A stretch of 64,000 bases of DNA from Lutjanus erythropterus (taxonomy: Eukaryota; Chordata; Actinopteri; Lutjaniformes; Lutjanidae), in the NCBI GenBank assembly GCA_020091685.1, contig CM034610.1, positions 10,476,746-10,540,745 on the forward strand. The letters are read 5' to 3'. Each line of letters begins with the position of its first letter. The stretch's first letter is position 1. Below the pieces are notes generated by a model. The model did no database searches. It saw only the letters and a program-made list of their open reading frames with translations, and had not been told where the DNA came from. Both the position numbers and the translations under genes were made by a program. This document shows positions 13,733-26,010 of this stretch, piece after piece.

Positions 13733-14924
13733 CTTTGCCTCACTCACACAGAACTCCTATAGACCCTTTCTGAGCTGCTGTCATGATTAGGTCACAGTGT
13801 TAGCTGGAGGCAAAACAAAGGAAAAACTGAAGGCAAAGGAGTAGTAGACCACATAACCAAGTGAAAATGTCATCTTGCTCTATTGTTGGGCGCCAGAACC
13901 GAGCAGTAATGGCTCCAAATTGAAGGTCTATGGCATACCAGCTGCAACTACCAGAAAAAAAAAATATGACAACCATGGTTAAACACAATAAAATGAAAAC
14001 TCTGAGGTAAGTGTGAGCCGCAACAAAATAAACTCTCAATGAACTCTCAAGAAAATGTCAATAAAGTAAATATTCTCACACATTTTCCTTCTTAAACAGA
14101 AAAATACAGCCAGCTACCTTCTCAGTTCAGGAGTCTCCCTTTTACTGAACAAAGCTTTAACTTCGTGAAATATAGTTAAACACAACAGACAGAAACTTGG
14201 TTGGTGTTTCCACTGTTATACAAATCACAAACTCTGCTTTGTTTAGTAAAACACTTAATTCACAACATGAGATGTTAAAGTAGTCTGGCTCTGTGGGCTG
14301 ATTTCCTCTCACTTGTCTTCCGTGCTCAGTGCACCGACCTTGATGCGTTATGTCCAGCTGATTGAGAGCATGCTGTGGAACAGCACCTGTCAGACCATTA
14401 AATTAACAAAATAAAATGACAAAAATCACCCCTGCAAAAAACAAAACACCCATCAATATATTCGTCCAGTCGCCAAACCCTATGACAATTGTAGGAAGAT
14501 GGTCCATCCATTTAATGAGCGCGTACAGATCGGCCGGTCTGGTTCTATTGGTTAAAATTTGCTTTGTGAAGGCAAACTCACAGTCCAGAAGAGTAAGTGA
14601 CCATAGATATTCAGATGAACTCATATTTTCTTCACCCATTTTTAAGAAACAAGCCCACAAAACTTGCTAGCTAATGTTAGCTGATGTATTTAGTGCCAAC
14701 AAAAAGGCAGTCTATTAAGAAACATGAAAACAACAAACTAAAGTGGAGTTTACAGGAGCCATATTATGGAGACTTCCTATCATAGGTCTTAAGTTACGAT
14801 AGGAAGAGTCCTAGATGGACACTTAACTTCAATACAGATGAGTTGAAGATTAAAAAAAATCAAAAAACAATGCTAACTCAGGACTTTCCACATAAAAGCA
14901 ATAAAAGACCAGCAATTAACACTA

Positions 14925-15135
14925 TGGTTAGCTACTGTTAGCTAACACTACTGTTACCGAACACTGTTCATTACTGTTGGAGAACACTACTGTCATCTAC
15001 TCTTAGCTAACACTACCATTTGCTACTGTTAGCTAACACTGTTGTTACGTACTGTTAGCAATACTACCGTCAGCTACAGTTAGCGAACACTACCATTAGC
15101 TACAGTTAGAGAACACTATTGTTAGCTGCTTGGCT
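14925..15135 (+). repeat. Minisatellite of GTTAGCTAACACTACTGTTA-like units
   Basis: Words GCTACTGTTAGCTAACACTA, GCTACAGTTAGCGAACACTA and similar repeat about every 30 bp for some 200 bp with many substitutions and indels. Each unit contains the palindrome GTTAGCTAAC, so the array could form hairpins. Confidence 0.75.
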
Positions 15136-15139
15136 AGTT

Positions 15140-18100
15140 AGTTCCCTGTCTTAGGTTAAGATAGGAAGATTGACTGAGGAGCTGCTCATAATGGTTTTTT
15201 CCTACGTCAGGCCCAAACCCTAACTAACCTGGTTACTGAACAGTTAAGAAAGGGTCTCCTAGTGAGGAAGTGTCTGTAATACAGCGCCTGACGAGCAATG
15301 AGAGGAAAGCTGTTGATTTAACCACAGTCCTTTTAAACATATTGACAGAAGCTGTTGCAGAGGCAGTGATCTATTGGAGGTGTGGGGTCGCTTGTGGAAT
15401 TTTCCAGTGGTTTAAACCAACAAACACAAGACTTCTCTTCTCATACAAAGTCTGTCTGATAGGCTGCTAGACACTCGAGAATGATTCATCTCAGTTATCA
15501 GAGAATGATTAGCTGATTGCTGAAGTTCAAGATCAATTTAAAACTCCCCGTGAAATAGCTTTTTCACAAAAGAAGGGGACCAATCAATACTGTAGCACAT
15601 CAACATCAGAATGTTCAAGTTTCATGAAAAGTGAAGGAGAAAACTGCACTTGGTATGGACTTTTGTAGATTATAGCGATACCGTTGATGATAGTGTTTAA
15701 CTGGGCTCATCTTATGACGCACGGTGCCTTCCAAAAATATTCATGAGACATTGATTTGGTTGTCAAATTGTATCTCAGACAGGGGAGGCTCTGATTTGCT
15801 GCTCTGGAGCAGAGAGATGGGATCTTAAGTCATTCAGAGAACTGAAATCGACACTGAAGTTGATTTGCATCGTGATGAGCACAAACATGCAGGATGAACA
15901 TACAGTATCTGATTTTGGGGGTTTCAGAATATGATCTTATTTCACGGTTGTCTTGTTTCAGAAAATGCTGATGATTGACCAACAAAAATGTCCCTCAGAC
16001 ACGCTCGGGGAAGTGGAACGCCATGTCCCGCTGTGAGATGTGATGGTCTATGAAACTTATGGTTAATATAATTTAGTGAGGGAAGGGAGGATATGTGTGA
16101 ATGTGTGTGTTTGCATAATGTGTTTTGTTAATGTGTATAAGAGTTCAAATCGTGCTGCAGTTATACCAGACTAATAGAGTTTTATTTGAACATCATCCCT
16201 TTCATAATATGTTAAAGGCTCATTTATGCCCACTTTACATACAAATATAAATGTGTTTGGTTTAAACTATATAACCATCAATTGCCACATACATACAAAC
16301 AGCCTTAACATTAGCATGAATGTTAAGCAGTCCCTCCTATAGAGGGCACCCAAAGGAGAGGAAGAAGAGTCAAAAATTTTACCTCTTGAGAAAGAGGAAA
16401 AAGCAGAGGCAGCGTTGTAGATAGCGGTTGTCTGTGTGGCCATTAAAAACATGCGTACATCTGTAAGCTTTCAGAAAACTTGCAGAAATATGGATGAAAT
16501 GAACGCAGAGTGCGGGTTGGTCAAGGTGCACGGGTTGACAGGTGAACAAGACTGTAAACTCCCCACATGGGAGTCCATGATTTTTGTATTTGGGGACTAT
16601 TTAACCTAAACAAACCAAAAAAGCATCACTTAAATGCTCGACTGGAGTTTCAAAGTAAACCAACTGCACAGGAAGTGTGATTTCACCTTCGCTGCGTGTG
16701 CATGTCCTTCTCGTCCACCTTTGCTGAGTCATGATGGCCCATCACACCATCTCGACTGACTGGTAACAGCCAGCAGCCGCTCCTCTGTCCAGGCAGGCCC
16801 AGGCCTGCCTTGTACAATGATTAGTCCTGCTTGTCTTACACTGGACACAATGGTCCCCTCCTCACAGCTATGCATCGCTATTGACCCCTCGCTAACTAAC
16901 TGGAACAGAATGAAACGAAGAGGGCGAACCAGACCGTTTCATTAAGAACAATAAGAGAAGCTCAATGTGGGAGAGCCACATTCCTCTGATGACTGTAATG
17001 ACTGTGTACAGTACTGGAAATGTGACAGGCTGTGCCTATTCACTGTCACTTAACACTGTGTAAATGGGATCATTTTATATTCAGATTAGAACTGTAGTCC
17101 GACATGTTTTGTGTATGAAGTTATTTTTGGGTGTTGAACTATAAAATCAACCAGTGCAGTAAAATTGTTTCAACATGTTTCCGATATACTCAGCTTTTTT
17201 AGAAAGATTTCTCCATGAACATCAAAGAAGGTGACACTTGATTCTAGAAATTCTAGAAAAAGTGTCTCATTTTAGGAGAAAGTAGATCGTACGAAAGGTT
17301 TCTGGATTCATCGTAGGGCAAAGGCTCAGAAACACAGGGCTCAGAGCTCAACAGTAATGCCTTGGCGATGTTCACATGGTGGGAAGCCAGTGAGGGATCA
17401 CATCCTTGTCGCTGTTCTAAAAACTGACTGTTAGACAAGTCAAACATAGGGACATTTGTAATGAAAGCAAAATAACTATAATGCAGAAAAAGTAGTTACA
17501 GAGTTGAGCAGGTCTTTATGCCATCTGTTCGCCTGAGTTGTGGCCGTCACTGAGAATGCTGACTGCTGAAATGCAGTGTGACGTGAGGATACAGGACAGT
17601 CTCCTAAGACAGAAAGTACATCTTGCAATTTGACAATATTCAACAAGCAATATGATTGATTAAGCAACTGTTTGATACTTTCCTTGCATATTTCTATACA
17701 ATAGTGTCATCAGCATACAGTCCCAATTCTATCCCATAATACTGTTATGGAAGAGCATAATACATTTAGACTAAATGAAAGGGGACCTAACGTCGGTCCT
17801 TGAGGTACACCCTTTGTACCTTTCATGTTACAGGGCAGTGCATCATTAACTTTAACACTCTGGGGGCCTGCAGACCTGCAGGTTAGATCCAGACAGAGGT
17901 GGTTTGAACCTCACATTTTCCTTCATCTCCTCACCTTGTTTTTTTATGTTTTGTTTTTGACATTCTCTTCTTCTTCCGTTTCCTCTATGGGTCCTATGTG
18001 TGCTGTGAATATCAGATAACAATTCCATGAAAATGAATCCGCAGAGACGTAACCCACACAGAGGGGGAGGAGGGGGCAGGTCGCGTGCTCTTAACACACA

Positions 18101-18200
18101 CAGAATGAGAACGAGAGAATTGCTAACCATCTGAGATTCTCAAAGGGCATTCAGGGAAAGAGTATTGTTAGAGTGATCACTAATGAGATGTGCGTGTAGG
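15140..18200. other. Intergenic; no gene
   Basis: No family-matching frame. The block 16680-16930 is GC-richer and contains a full MARE/NF-E2-type word (listed separately). The rest is AT-rich and without clear structure. Confidence 0.3.
16722..16733 (+). promoter_or_regulatory. NF-E2/MARE-like motif TGCTGAGTCATG
   Basis: Perfect match to the TGCTGAGTCA core bound by NF-E2/Maf-type bZIP factors. It lies in a GC-richer block about 10 kb downstream of rhbdf1. rhbdf1 neighbours globin clusters in vertebrates (established synteny), where such sites mark erythroid enhancers. No good GATA partner was seen close by, so this is only a lead. Confidence 0.25.
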
Positions 18201-18206
18201 TGCACC

Positions 18207-18210
<4 letters not shown>

Positions 18211-18262
<52 letters not shown>

Positions 18263-18275
18263 TGTGTGTGTGTGT
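18211..18275 (+). repeat. (TG)n microsatellite
   Basis: About 32 TG units with a single TC interruption. Confidence 0.95.
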
Positions 18276-18299
18276 GGAGGGTGGGAGGCACTCAGGAAG

Positions 18300-19670
18300 T
18301 CATGTTACTATAAATGATCTGCATATTTCCCCTGTCTCTACAACTGTTGATGCATAATTTCCAAGGAGTTTAGTGCAACCTGGTGTTGGTGTTGCTATGA
18401 CAAACTCCATACTAGCTTATATCCAACAAATCCAGAGGTCTATCTGTGTCATCCATGAGTTTAAAAATCATTGGTGTGACATAAAGAGACACTCAGTAGA
18501 TCCTCTCATAGTGTCTAATTGGACGCTAATGAACTTGAGATTTGAGCAAAAACAAATTAACTGCAGCTGAATTTACAGTAAGATAAGATGAAATTTTAAT
18601 GATCTACTAATGAGAGAAAAAGTATCCAAACACAAAAAATGTGCAAGAATCATTCATATTGACTAAGTTCAGCTTTGTATACTTTTTATAAGTAACTTAG
18701 TAAACAGCTTATAATGATATGGTTAACATGATGCTGGGAAGATACACCCTATGCTGCAGGTATAACATCATTTATATGTTCCTAGAGGAGGCAGTTTGAA
18801 AGTAAAGAAACTAAACCTAATCAGCTAAGATGCAATTATCTTCATAACTTTTATACTGCTCGCATATATGGACTTATTTTTCTGTTTTACAAGAGAAAAT
18901 GCTGTAAGGATGAAGATTAACTGATTGGTTTGGCAAATTCATCCCAAAAACCGCTGGGGTTTAAAGTCAACCTCCGATGAAGTGAAATTCACAGCAGCTT
19001 CTCTTATGTTTTGAACAGCAGAGGTTCTCAAGAAAATATACGAGGGACCCCCTCCTATATGTTCCCTCATGTGACCTGGTCTGTTTTCTTCACACGTCTA
19101 TGTATGTAAGAGAATACACAAGAGATATGTAGTAGACAAATTTACACCCTGTCAACACAGAATAATCCTAACACACATCAAGAGAGTGTGACTCACTTTA
19201 AGTAAATACATATTTAATAATATACAGTAAAAAATATAAAACATGCATAAAATATAAATAATAGAATAAATAGTATGGACATATAAAATAGGCCTCATAA
19301 AAAAGCATAAAAAGAACAATAACAAGTCTCACCATTAGTGGAGCTACACATGCTTGATTGGTGGGTGGAAGATTTCTATACAGTATGTACTTTATCTATT
19401 AAAAGTTATAGATTGTTAGATTAGAATGTAATCTATGACCTGGTTTATATTTAAAAGTTGAAATATTATTTGTTGAACTATGAAGCCTTTTGTAAAACGC
19501 TCTACAGTGCAGATCTTTATGATCGCCAACATTTTGATTGGTAACTGTAATTTAATTACATATTTTATTTCTCAGTAACTGTAAAAGATAAAAATTACAT
19601 TTATTTTGTAATTTACTTAGATGGAACTAGTTACTCCCAAAAACTGTTAGTAGACTGAGCAGAGTCATAA
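18300..19670. other. AT-rich intergenic stretch, no gene
   Basis: Very AT-rich (for example 19200-19320), no coding signal, no clear terminal repeats. Confidence 0.4.
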
Positions 19671-19738
19671 ATGTGCACAAAAAATATGCTGATGGGTCCT
19701 GTAGAAGAAGAGGTTAGTTGCAGACCAGTCCTGCTGGT

Positions 19739-19740
<2 letters not shown>

Positions 19741-19798
<58 letters not shown>
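19741..19798 (+). repeat. (CA)29 microsatellite
   Basis: Uninterrupted CA units. The frames crossing it encode His-Thr or Val-Cys repeats and are not genes. Confidence 0.95.
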
Positions 19799-19800
<2 letters not shown>

Positions 19801-20141
19801 CAGAGGAGGATTGTCAGTGTCAGTCCAGGTGGTATATAGGACCATGTGGTTGCAGGGGGACCTATAACATTACTCTCCATCAACTCTGCCATAGGTGGGA
19901 TCATCAGACAGGTGCGTGCTGGGCCTGAACCCCCCCCGTCACACAAACACCCTCCCCTCCTCCCTGGCCTCCTTCACCTGATGGCCCTGGGTGCTGAGTC
20001 TGAGGAGATTGTGTGTGTATTTGTGTGTGTGTGTCTTGGTTATTCCAGGCACAATGAAGAGAGAGGGTCTGTCAGTGGCCACCTGTTGGCCAGCTGTCAG
20101 GTCCCATTTCAGGTCGCCTTTCCAATGCACACACACTACAC

Positions 20142-20175
20142 ATCTATCTATCTACCTATCTATCTATCTATCTGC
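20142..20175 (+). repeat. (ATCT)n microsatellite
   Basis: ATCT units with one ACCT interruption. Confidence 0.9.
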
Positions 20176-20540
20176 AGAATCACTCCTTGCTTTAGTAAAT
20201 GCCAGCCGCTGACGGGAAACAACTGTCCATTAAAAGCTGAGATGAGGTGCGGAGGAGTGAAAAAGGAAGACGGGGTGGGGGCTCTGGGAATATCTACAGG
20301 GTATCCAAGTGTCTCGTTTGATGCTGATCAATGGCTCGTAGATACCATCCTCTTCATGTCACATTACCATCTCTATAGGAGCTGTGATGGAGAGTCAGGG
20401 TGTGCAGAGGTGCAGTGATGGTGGTGGTGAGGGGATGTTAGAAAAACCAAAGTGATGAATGTGTGATGGAAATTGGGAGGCATGAAATGGACAGGCGGAG
20501 GAGGACGTGACGGGATGGAGTTGGATTGGAGAAGGGACAA

Positions 20541-20561
20541 GTGTGTGTGTGTGTGTGTGTG
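20541..20561 (+). repeat. (GT)n microsatellite in a G-rich strand
   Basis: Ten GT units followed by GA/GGTGGGAGG-rich sequence to about 20660. Confidence 0.9.
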
Positions 20562-21034
20562 AGGGTGGGGAGGGGTGGAAGGTGGGAGGAGAGGGAGAGA
20601 TAATTTCCTATGAGGAGTCTAGGGGATGAGGGGTGGTTGAAGGTGGGGGAGGGGTCTAATGGCTCTGGTGCTGCCTCTATTAGGTTGAGCAGCCAGTACA
20701 TGACAGAATAAGACAAGTCTTGAGATGATTTTTCAGGATCTGTACGTTGTCAGGTCATTAATTTGTCACTATTAGCTGCTCCCAAGATTTTATACTGACA
20801 AAAAAAGAGAAGTCAGACAGAGAATATTAGATCACAGTGTCACATGTGTAATATGACAATTACATTATGTTAAAGCTGCTATAAGTGATTTTTAATAATA
20901 ATGCATTAAAAGATGGACTGACTGACTAACTTAGTGCAATATTAATGCATACCAACTATGCAATTTCAACATTTCTCTGAGGTGTAATATCATTTCATGC
21001 TGTGTGATATCAATATTTCCCATATGCAGTGGTG

Positions 21035-21330
21035 TTAATCCAGCCGTTGGCTGTTTATCTATTTTCCTTGTTCATATTGCTCATGCTGTTTATATTTTCT
21101 CTTGTTTATACTGATCCTATTGTTTATATTTCCTTTTATCTATTTGTTGTTCATATTGTGTATATTTCTGTATTTATGTTGTTTAAATTGTTTAGATATT
21201 GTTCATATTGTTTAGATTTCCTTGTTTTTTATATTCTTCATATGGTGTATATCTCTTCTTGTTTACGTTGCTTGTTTACTTATTTGAAATTTATTACTTT
21301 TTTATTGGTGCTTCTTTCTATTTTTGCTTT
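21035..21330 (+). repeat. Degenerate TTGTTTATATTT repeat
   Basis: TTGTTTATATT, TTGTTCATATTG, TTGTTTAGATT and similar words recur about every 20-25 bp. The 103-residue frame across it is a low-complexity Phe/Leu/Tyr artefact. Possibly the 3' region of a retroelement. Confidence 0.6.
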
Positions 21331-21559
21331 GCTGCTGTAATACTGCAGATTTCCCATTGTGGGATTACCAAAGGATTATCTCACTTTATTTAATCTGTAT
21401 TGATGTGATGTGTGCAAGGGGTCACTCAAGCAATGAACCTACAGAGAATTATCACCAGGCTTGTCTCAGCTCAACCAAGCTTACAGACTGTTTTGGTTCA
21501 ATCTCACTGCTCCTGTAGAATTGTTTTAAGCCAAACGATGCTGTTGTTAATTTAAAACC

Positions 21560-22300
21560 ACACTGACATAGCTGACATAGCATCTAGCTGGTTAGCATGG
21601 TGGAGCCTTCGGCAGCTGACGAGACGGATATTTCCTTTGGGAGTTTGGGTTGTGACTAAAAACAGAATGAAATTGCTTAGAGTTGCTATTGTTGCTAAGC
21701 TAAAATCAGCTGGATGTAACTGTATGCTAACACGTTTATCATTTTAATTAAAGTAAGCTGCAGCAGGTAGCTGTTAAAACATTACAAAAAAACCCACTGT
21801 ACAGTACCTACGCAACACCAAACAGCTAACAAATATAGTTAGCAACTGGCTGGTGTACATGTTGGAGCATTTAGCCGCTTAGCGAGCCAGATATTTCCTC
21901 TGGGAGTTGGTTGAGACCAAAACAGAGTATTGGATGGAATAATGATTCTAATTTAAAGCTAAAATTGCTATTTATTGTTATACTGTTACCTGCTGGATGT
22001 GTCAACAGGCAACCATATGTTAACAAGTCAATTAGGCAACAATACAAAAGACAAAAAGTACAAAAGACAGTTTGTTGGCGTTGTGAAGGAACCTGGGATC
22101 ATGGTTTTGCTGTCTTCACCTTTGAACAACCACTATAGCTGATGAAAATCTGACGTGACTAATGGACGAGGAATATTAAAGTTTTATTCACAGTATTTGT
22201 AGTTACATTGGCTGACTTTTACTCGGATGAATCTGACGTATCAAAACATGGGACAGGAACTAGCAACTAGCTAGCAACAGCAAGCAGGACACCCACCATT
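21560..22300 (+). repeat. Two tandem modules of a dispersed repeat
   Basis: GGATATTTCCTTTGGGAGTT (about 21630) recurs as AGATATTTCCTCTGGGAGTT (about 21890), each preceded by GAGCCT..AGC or GGAGCATTTAGC words and followed by GACTAAAAACAGA / GACCAAAACAGA. The complement of the same family (TTTTGGTCTCCACCA) appears near 45170 and 45770. Confidence 0.55.
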
Positions 22301-23840
22301 GCCTTTAATAAATTACTGAGTCCTGGGGTTTGAGCATTTTGTAACATTTTGGGACAATGTAAGTGGACAACTTAAAATATGTAACAAGTTTAGCATTGTT
22401 AGAAATTTTAATGCAGAAATATAGCTTAAGGGTGCAATGTGGAATTTTCAGAAATCTTGGTTATTAATGACACTGAAAGAACTGCAGTCAGTATCCTTTC
22501 CTCGTGTTCACACTCCAAATTTGGCACAAGCTTAACGTGATAAACCAGCATCATGTTGATAGCTGAGGTAAGTAAAGTTAGGCTTGTGCCAGGTGTGTTT
22601 AATTTGTCCATAAACAGACATATAAATACAGAAGTCCTTGTGCTTAGCTAAGCTAACTTAATACGACTTAATACACTACAGACACGAGTGTGGTATTTGT
22701 CCTCTGATCGAACTCTTGTATTGTGTCTCCTTTATTTGTCACTTGGCCAATAAAATGTCAGCAGTATTGGCTCTACCTTCTTCATAAAAAGGTCACTGCA
22801 AAAGTTGAACAGAGATTCCCCTCTGTCCTCAAATAACCTGATGACCAAAATGTCAACTGGTTTGACAATCAATAACAGTGGCTAGCCGGCAAAGGTCTCC
22901 ATCACTCTATTTCTGTAGAGAAAGAAAAGGAAACACATTGCTGCAGTCATAAAAAGTTGGTTTTGAAACCTAAAGTAGAATTTAGACTTACTGTACTAAA
23001 AACGTTTTGAGTGTGTGACCTGTGACTCCTGGTGCAGGAGAGATTGTTGCAAAATTAGAATCAATTCAAGGCTGCAGTGAGTCAAAGAAAAGAAGAAGTT
23101 GTACTTTTTACTTTGTATGCAGAGCAGAGTCGTCTGTTTGTGCTCTCAGAGCTCCTCTCTAACATAAGTACACTCTTATTTAGACTCAATTACAGACAAG
23201 ACTTAATGAATGCTAGAACAATCACGTGCATGTGTGTCTGTGTGTGTCTGTGTGTGTGTGCATGCACACTTAAAGAGAAAGGGATGAAGGACAGAGCACG
23301 CACAGGGAGCGCCAGTAAGAGTTCTGCACGCTAATAAACCTTCTGCTCGAATTAATGACATTCAAATCCCAAAGAACAACACAGCAATGTCGCAGTAATT
23401 CCAGCTTTATGCCCCAGCCGCAGTCATGTTCTTACTCAGTTCACCCTGGAAGTTTCTGGGCTTGGGTTGCCATCTAGTGGGCGATTACAAAACAAAACAA
23501 ACCTTGCTTTTCTCGTTTCTAAGTTTGCGCTGAATCCTCAGGTAATTTACAGGGCAGATTGACTGTTAAGTAATGTATGGAAGAAACAGCAGTTTTGTTT
23601 CTTTATGTTACTTTATGTTTCCAGCATCCAACAGGAGCAGCTGCAGCAGTGAGTTCTTTGTATGAAATGAATAACTGACTCTTCAAATTGGTCAAACAGA
23701 GTCTGGGTGCTGCTTTTGAGCATTGTCATGAACGACAGACATTCACACATTTACTTTAATCAAGGCAGCTACTGCTTGCATGCAGGTTTGTCTGATCGGT
23801 TATCAGAGAGTTATTTTTCCTTGCCATGGTAAAACTTCAC
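22300..23840. other. Intergenic, no gene
   Basis: AT-rich, with a short TG/TCTG tract at about 23230-23262. No coding exon or clear transposon ends. Confidence 0.4.
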
Positions 23841-23928
23841 TGCTCCAGGTGAGGCTTGAACTCACAACCTCGGCATGACTCTGCAGGTTACTGTCTTATA
23901 AGTACCTGACCGACAGCGCCACTGGAGC
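23841..23928 (-). pseudogene. tRNA-Ile(UAU) pseudogene with a 6-nt deletion
   Basis: Same sequence as the intact tRNA-Ile(UAU) copies in this window, including the intron, but only 88 nt. After GGTCAG the GCGCGC segment is missing, which removes the 3' side of the D-stem and the start of the anticodon stem. The acceptor stem (GCTCCAG/CTGGAGC) and T-arm are intact and a TTTT terminator follows. Probably not functional. Confidence 0.8.
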
Positions 23929-24085
23929 TCGATCTTCTGTGTTTCACTATCTTGATTAACCACACACAGCTGAGAGGAAACAAAGCTTCAGTCATTCTTT
24001 TTCAGTGACAAACCACTGATTAGCACGACAACAGCGTTATTCACGAGGGCTACTGTAAATGTGTTGGAAAGGTTTCACTCAAGAC

Positions 24086-24970
24086 TAGACTTGCACCGAT
24101 TAATCGGCAATGCTCGAATCGGCCGGTTTTCACGTGACTGGCCTTGACCGGTGACGCCGTCAGCGTCACAAATCCGTTCTGTGCCCGTCATTGTCACACA
24201 CATGTTCCGCGACGATGGTCACGTCATGCGCGCAGCATAACAAACTGACCGTGACGTCAACACAGCGCTGATAACAGCTACACACTCTGACACGTCTGCT
24301 TGAAGATGGTGTCAGAGACAGATTCCAAGAACAAGATAAAGAGAAGACAGACAGTCTACAACGAGACAGAGCAGCTGACAATGTCGCAAAACAGCCGTAA
24401 ACTCTCTCGCACTTCAGGCTAATGCTAGCAAGCTAGCAGCAGACTGCTGTTCACAGACTGACAGTTAAAATCTCACCTCCTGTTCTGGCTGAAGAATAAA
24501 CAACCTGTGTTGATGCGTCTCCTCAAACATTTTCTCATCCAGACTCCGTTAACTTCTGTGTTTGTTTTTCTCACGGCAAAGTTTTACTTCAAACTGTTGC
24601 ACCGCGTTAGTCTCCGGTTTGTTTACATCCGCTTCCACAAAAGATCACGTGAAATCGCGTCCCACAAAATCCCGCGAGATGATCTCGCGAGATCACGTTC
24701 ACCCAATTCATAATCTTAATATAAAATTATAATAAGGCCTGGTTGTAATCTGGATGATTTTAGAGAAAGTATTAAATGAATATTTAATAGTCAGTGTCTT
24801 ATTATGAACATATTTACAAGAAAAGTTGCAAACATGTTTGTGAATGCTGTCAATTACAGTTCTTAGAAAGACTGAAAATCGGAACCGGCCAAAATTGGAA
24901 TCGGTAGGTCAGACCCCTCAAAAATCGGAAATCGGAATCGGCTAAGAAAGTTGAAATCAGTGCAAGTCTA
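24086..24970. mobile_element. Non-autonomous hAT-type transposon (885 bp)
   Basis: Imperfect terminal inverted repeats TAGACTTGCACCGATT / AAATCAGTGCAAGTCTA. The flanking 8-mer CTCAAGAC is exact on both sides (24078-24085 and 24971-24978), the target-duplication length of hAT elements. The interior holds repeated ATCGG/CGGCC motifs near both ends, CpG-rich stretches with TCTCGCGAGA-like palindromes, and no transposase frame. Confidence 0.85.
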
Positions 24971-25337
24971 CTCAAGACCTAAACTTCTTGCCAGTTCAGC
25001 AGTTCCCAAGATTTCCATGCAAGACTTCCAAGTGATTTACCAGTTTATTACTTGACCAGTAGTGATTTTGGTTACATTGGTTCAATCTTGTGACCATTTA
25101 ATCACAGCTTTTGTCAAACACATGCACATCTTTTCAGTTCTTTACTGAAAACAGTGATGATGTTATTTGGACTCTGGTAGGACTGCCTGCTGCTACTCAC
25201 TGCTGTCCTCCTCTCCTTGTGATCAACAGATTAAATGTTCATGTTCTCTTGGATTAAAATGTGTTTCACTAAGGACGACATGTAGTTAAGATACAAATAT
25301 GAGTTATAGTTAATATAGCATTCAAATAATTTTACAC

Positions 25338-25661
25338 TTAAAGGGAAAATTCAGCACTTTCCACGTGGATGTCCAATCAGTGTTTATCAGTCAACTAAAG
25401 CAATAAATTCCTCAGTGTGTGCTATATTAACAGAGAAAACTTCTTTTGCTGTAAAATCTGTTGTTCTTCCTGTACCCCAGTGATGTCACAGTCTCCACCT
25501 CTGGGTAGCCAGGAACCGTGCTAGTATTTTGGCACTGATGGCGCTGCTCCACCAACAGGAGAACTCAGTTTTATTGATAAATATAGCATTTGCTGAGGAA
25601 TTTCTTGCTTCAGTTGACTACATTTGCCATTAACATTGACTTGACATCCCTTTCCCTTTAA
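25338..25661. mobile_element. Fold-back MITE with TTAA ends (324 bp)
   Basis: Begins TTAAAGGGAAAAT and ends with the inverse (TTTCCCTTTAA). The arms stay inverted-complementary inwards for about 90 bp: AGTCAACTAAAGCAATAAAT on the left against the complement of AATTTCTTGCTTCAGTTGAC on the right. Fits the non-autonomous TTAA-targeting families common in fish. Confidence 0.7.
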
Positions 25662-25916
25662 AACAGTTCCCGTTTAAATTAATTATACTGAAATTGTTGA
25701 ACAAATTAAAACCAAGATGCCAGAGAAGAAGGCTGTACTCCAGAAATGGCACCATATACTGACCACTATAAGTGCTTCACACATTAGACCTCTGTTAGAG
25801 CAGGTCTGCAGCAGGTTTAGTGAAGCTAAATCTCAGAAATAGTGACCTGTAGTGAACAGAACGGACCACAACAGCCATGTTTAGCGAGTCACAATTTTCA
25901 AGCTTTAGCTGAACAG

Positions 25917-26010
25917 GCTCCAGTGGCGCAATCGGTCAGCGCGCGGTACTTATAAGACAGTGACCTGCAGAGTGATGCCGAGGTTGTGAGTTCGAGCCTC
26001 ACCTGGAGCA
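25917..26010 (+). tRNA. tRNA-Ile (anticodon UAU) with 20-nt intron
   Basis: 94 nt, 74 nt after splicing. Acceptor stem GCTCCAG pairs with CTGGAGC, discriminator A. Anticodon loop CTTATAA with TAT at 25951-25953; the intron is 25955-25974, directly after position 37 as in all vertebrate tRNA-Ile(UAU). The B-box region GAGTTCGAGCC is intact and a TTTT terminator follows near 26016. Confidence 0.95.

Noticed and set aside
19741-19798. CRISPR-like regular repeats
   Set aside because: These and similar tracts are dinucleotide microsatellites with no spacers; the genome is eukaryotic.
19846-20418. 190-residue open frame on the plus strand
   Set aside because: Crosses TG and ATCT microsatellites, matches no family I know and has no coding-like composition outside the repeats.
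21029-21340. 103-residue hydrophobic frame, possible membrane protein
   Set aside because: Translation of a T-rich degenerate repeat; hydrophobicity is a consequence of base composition.
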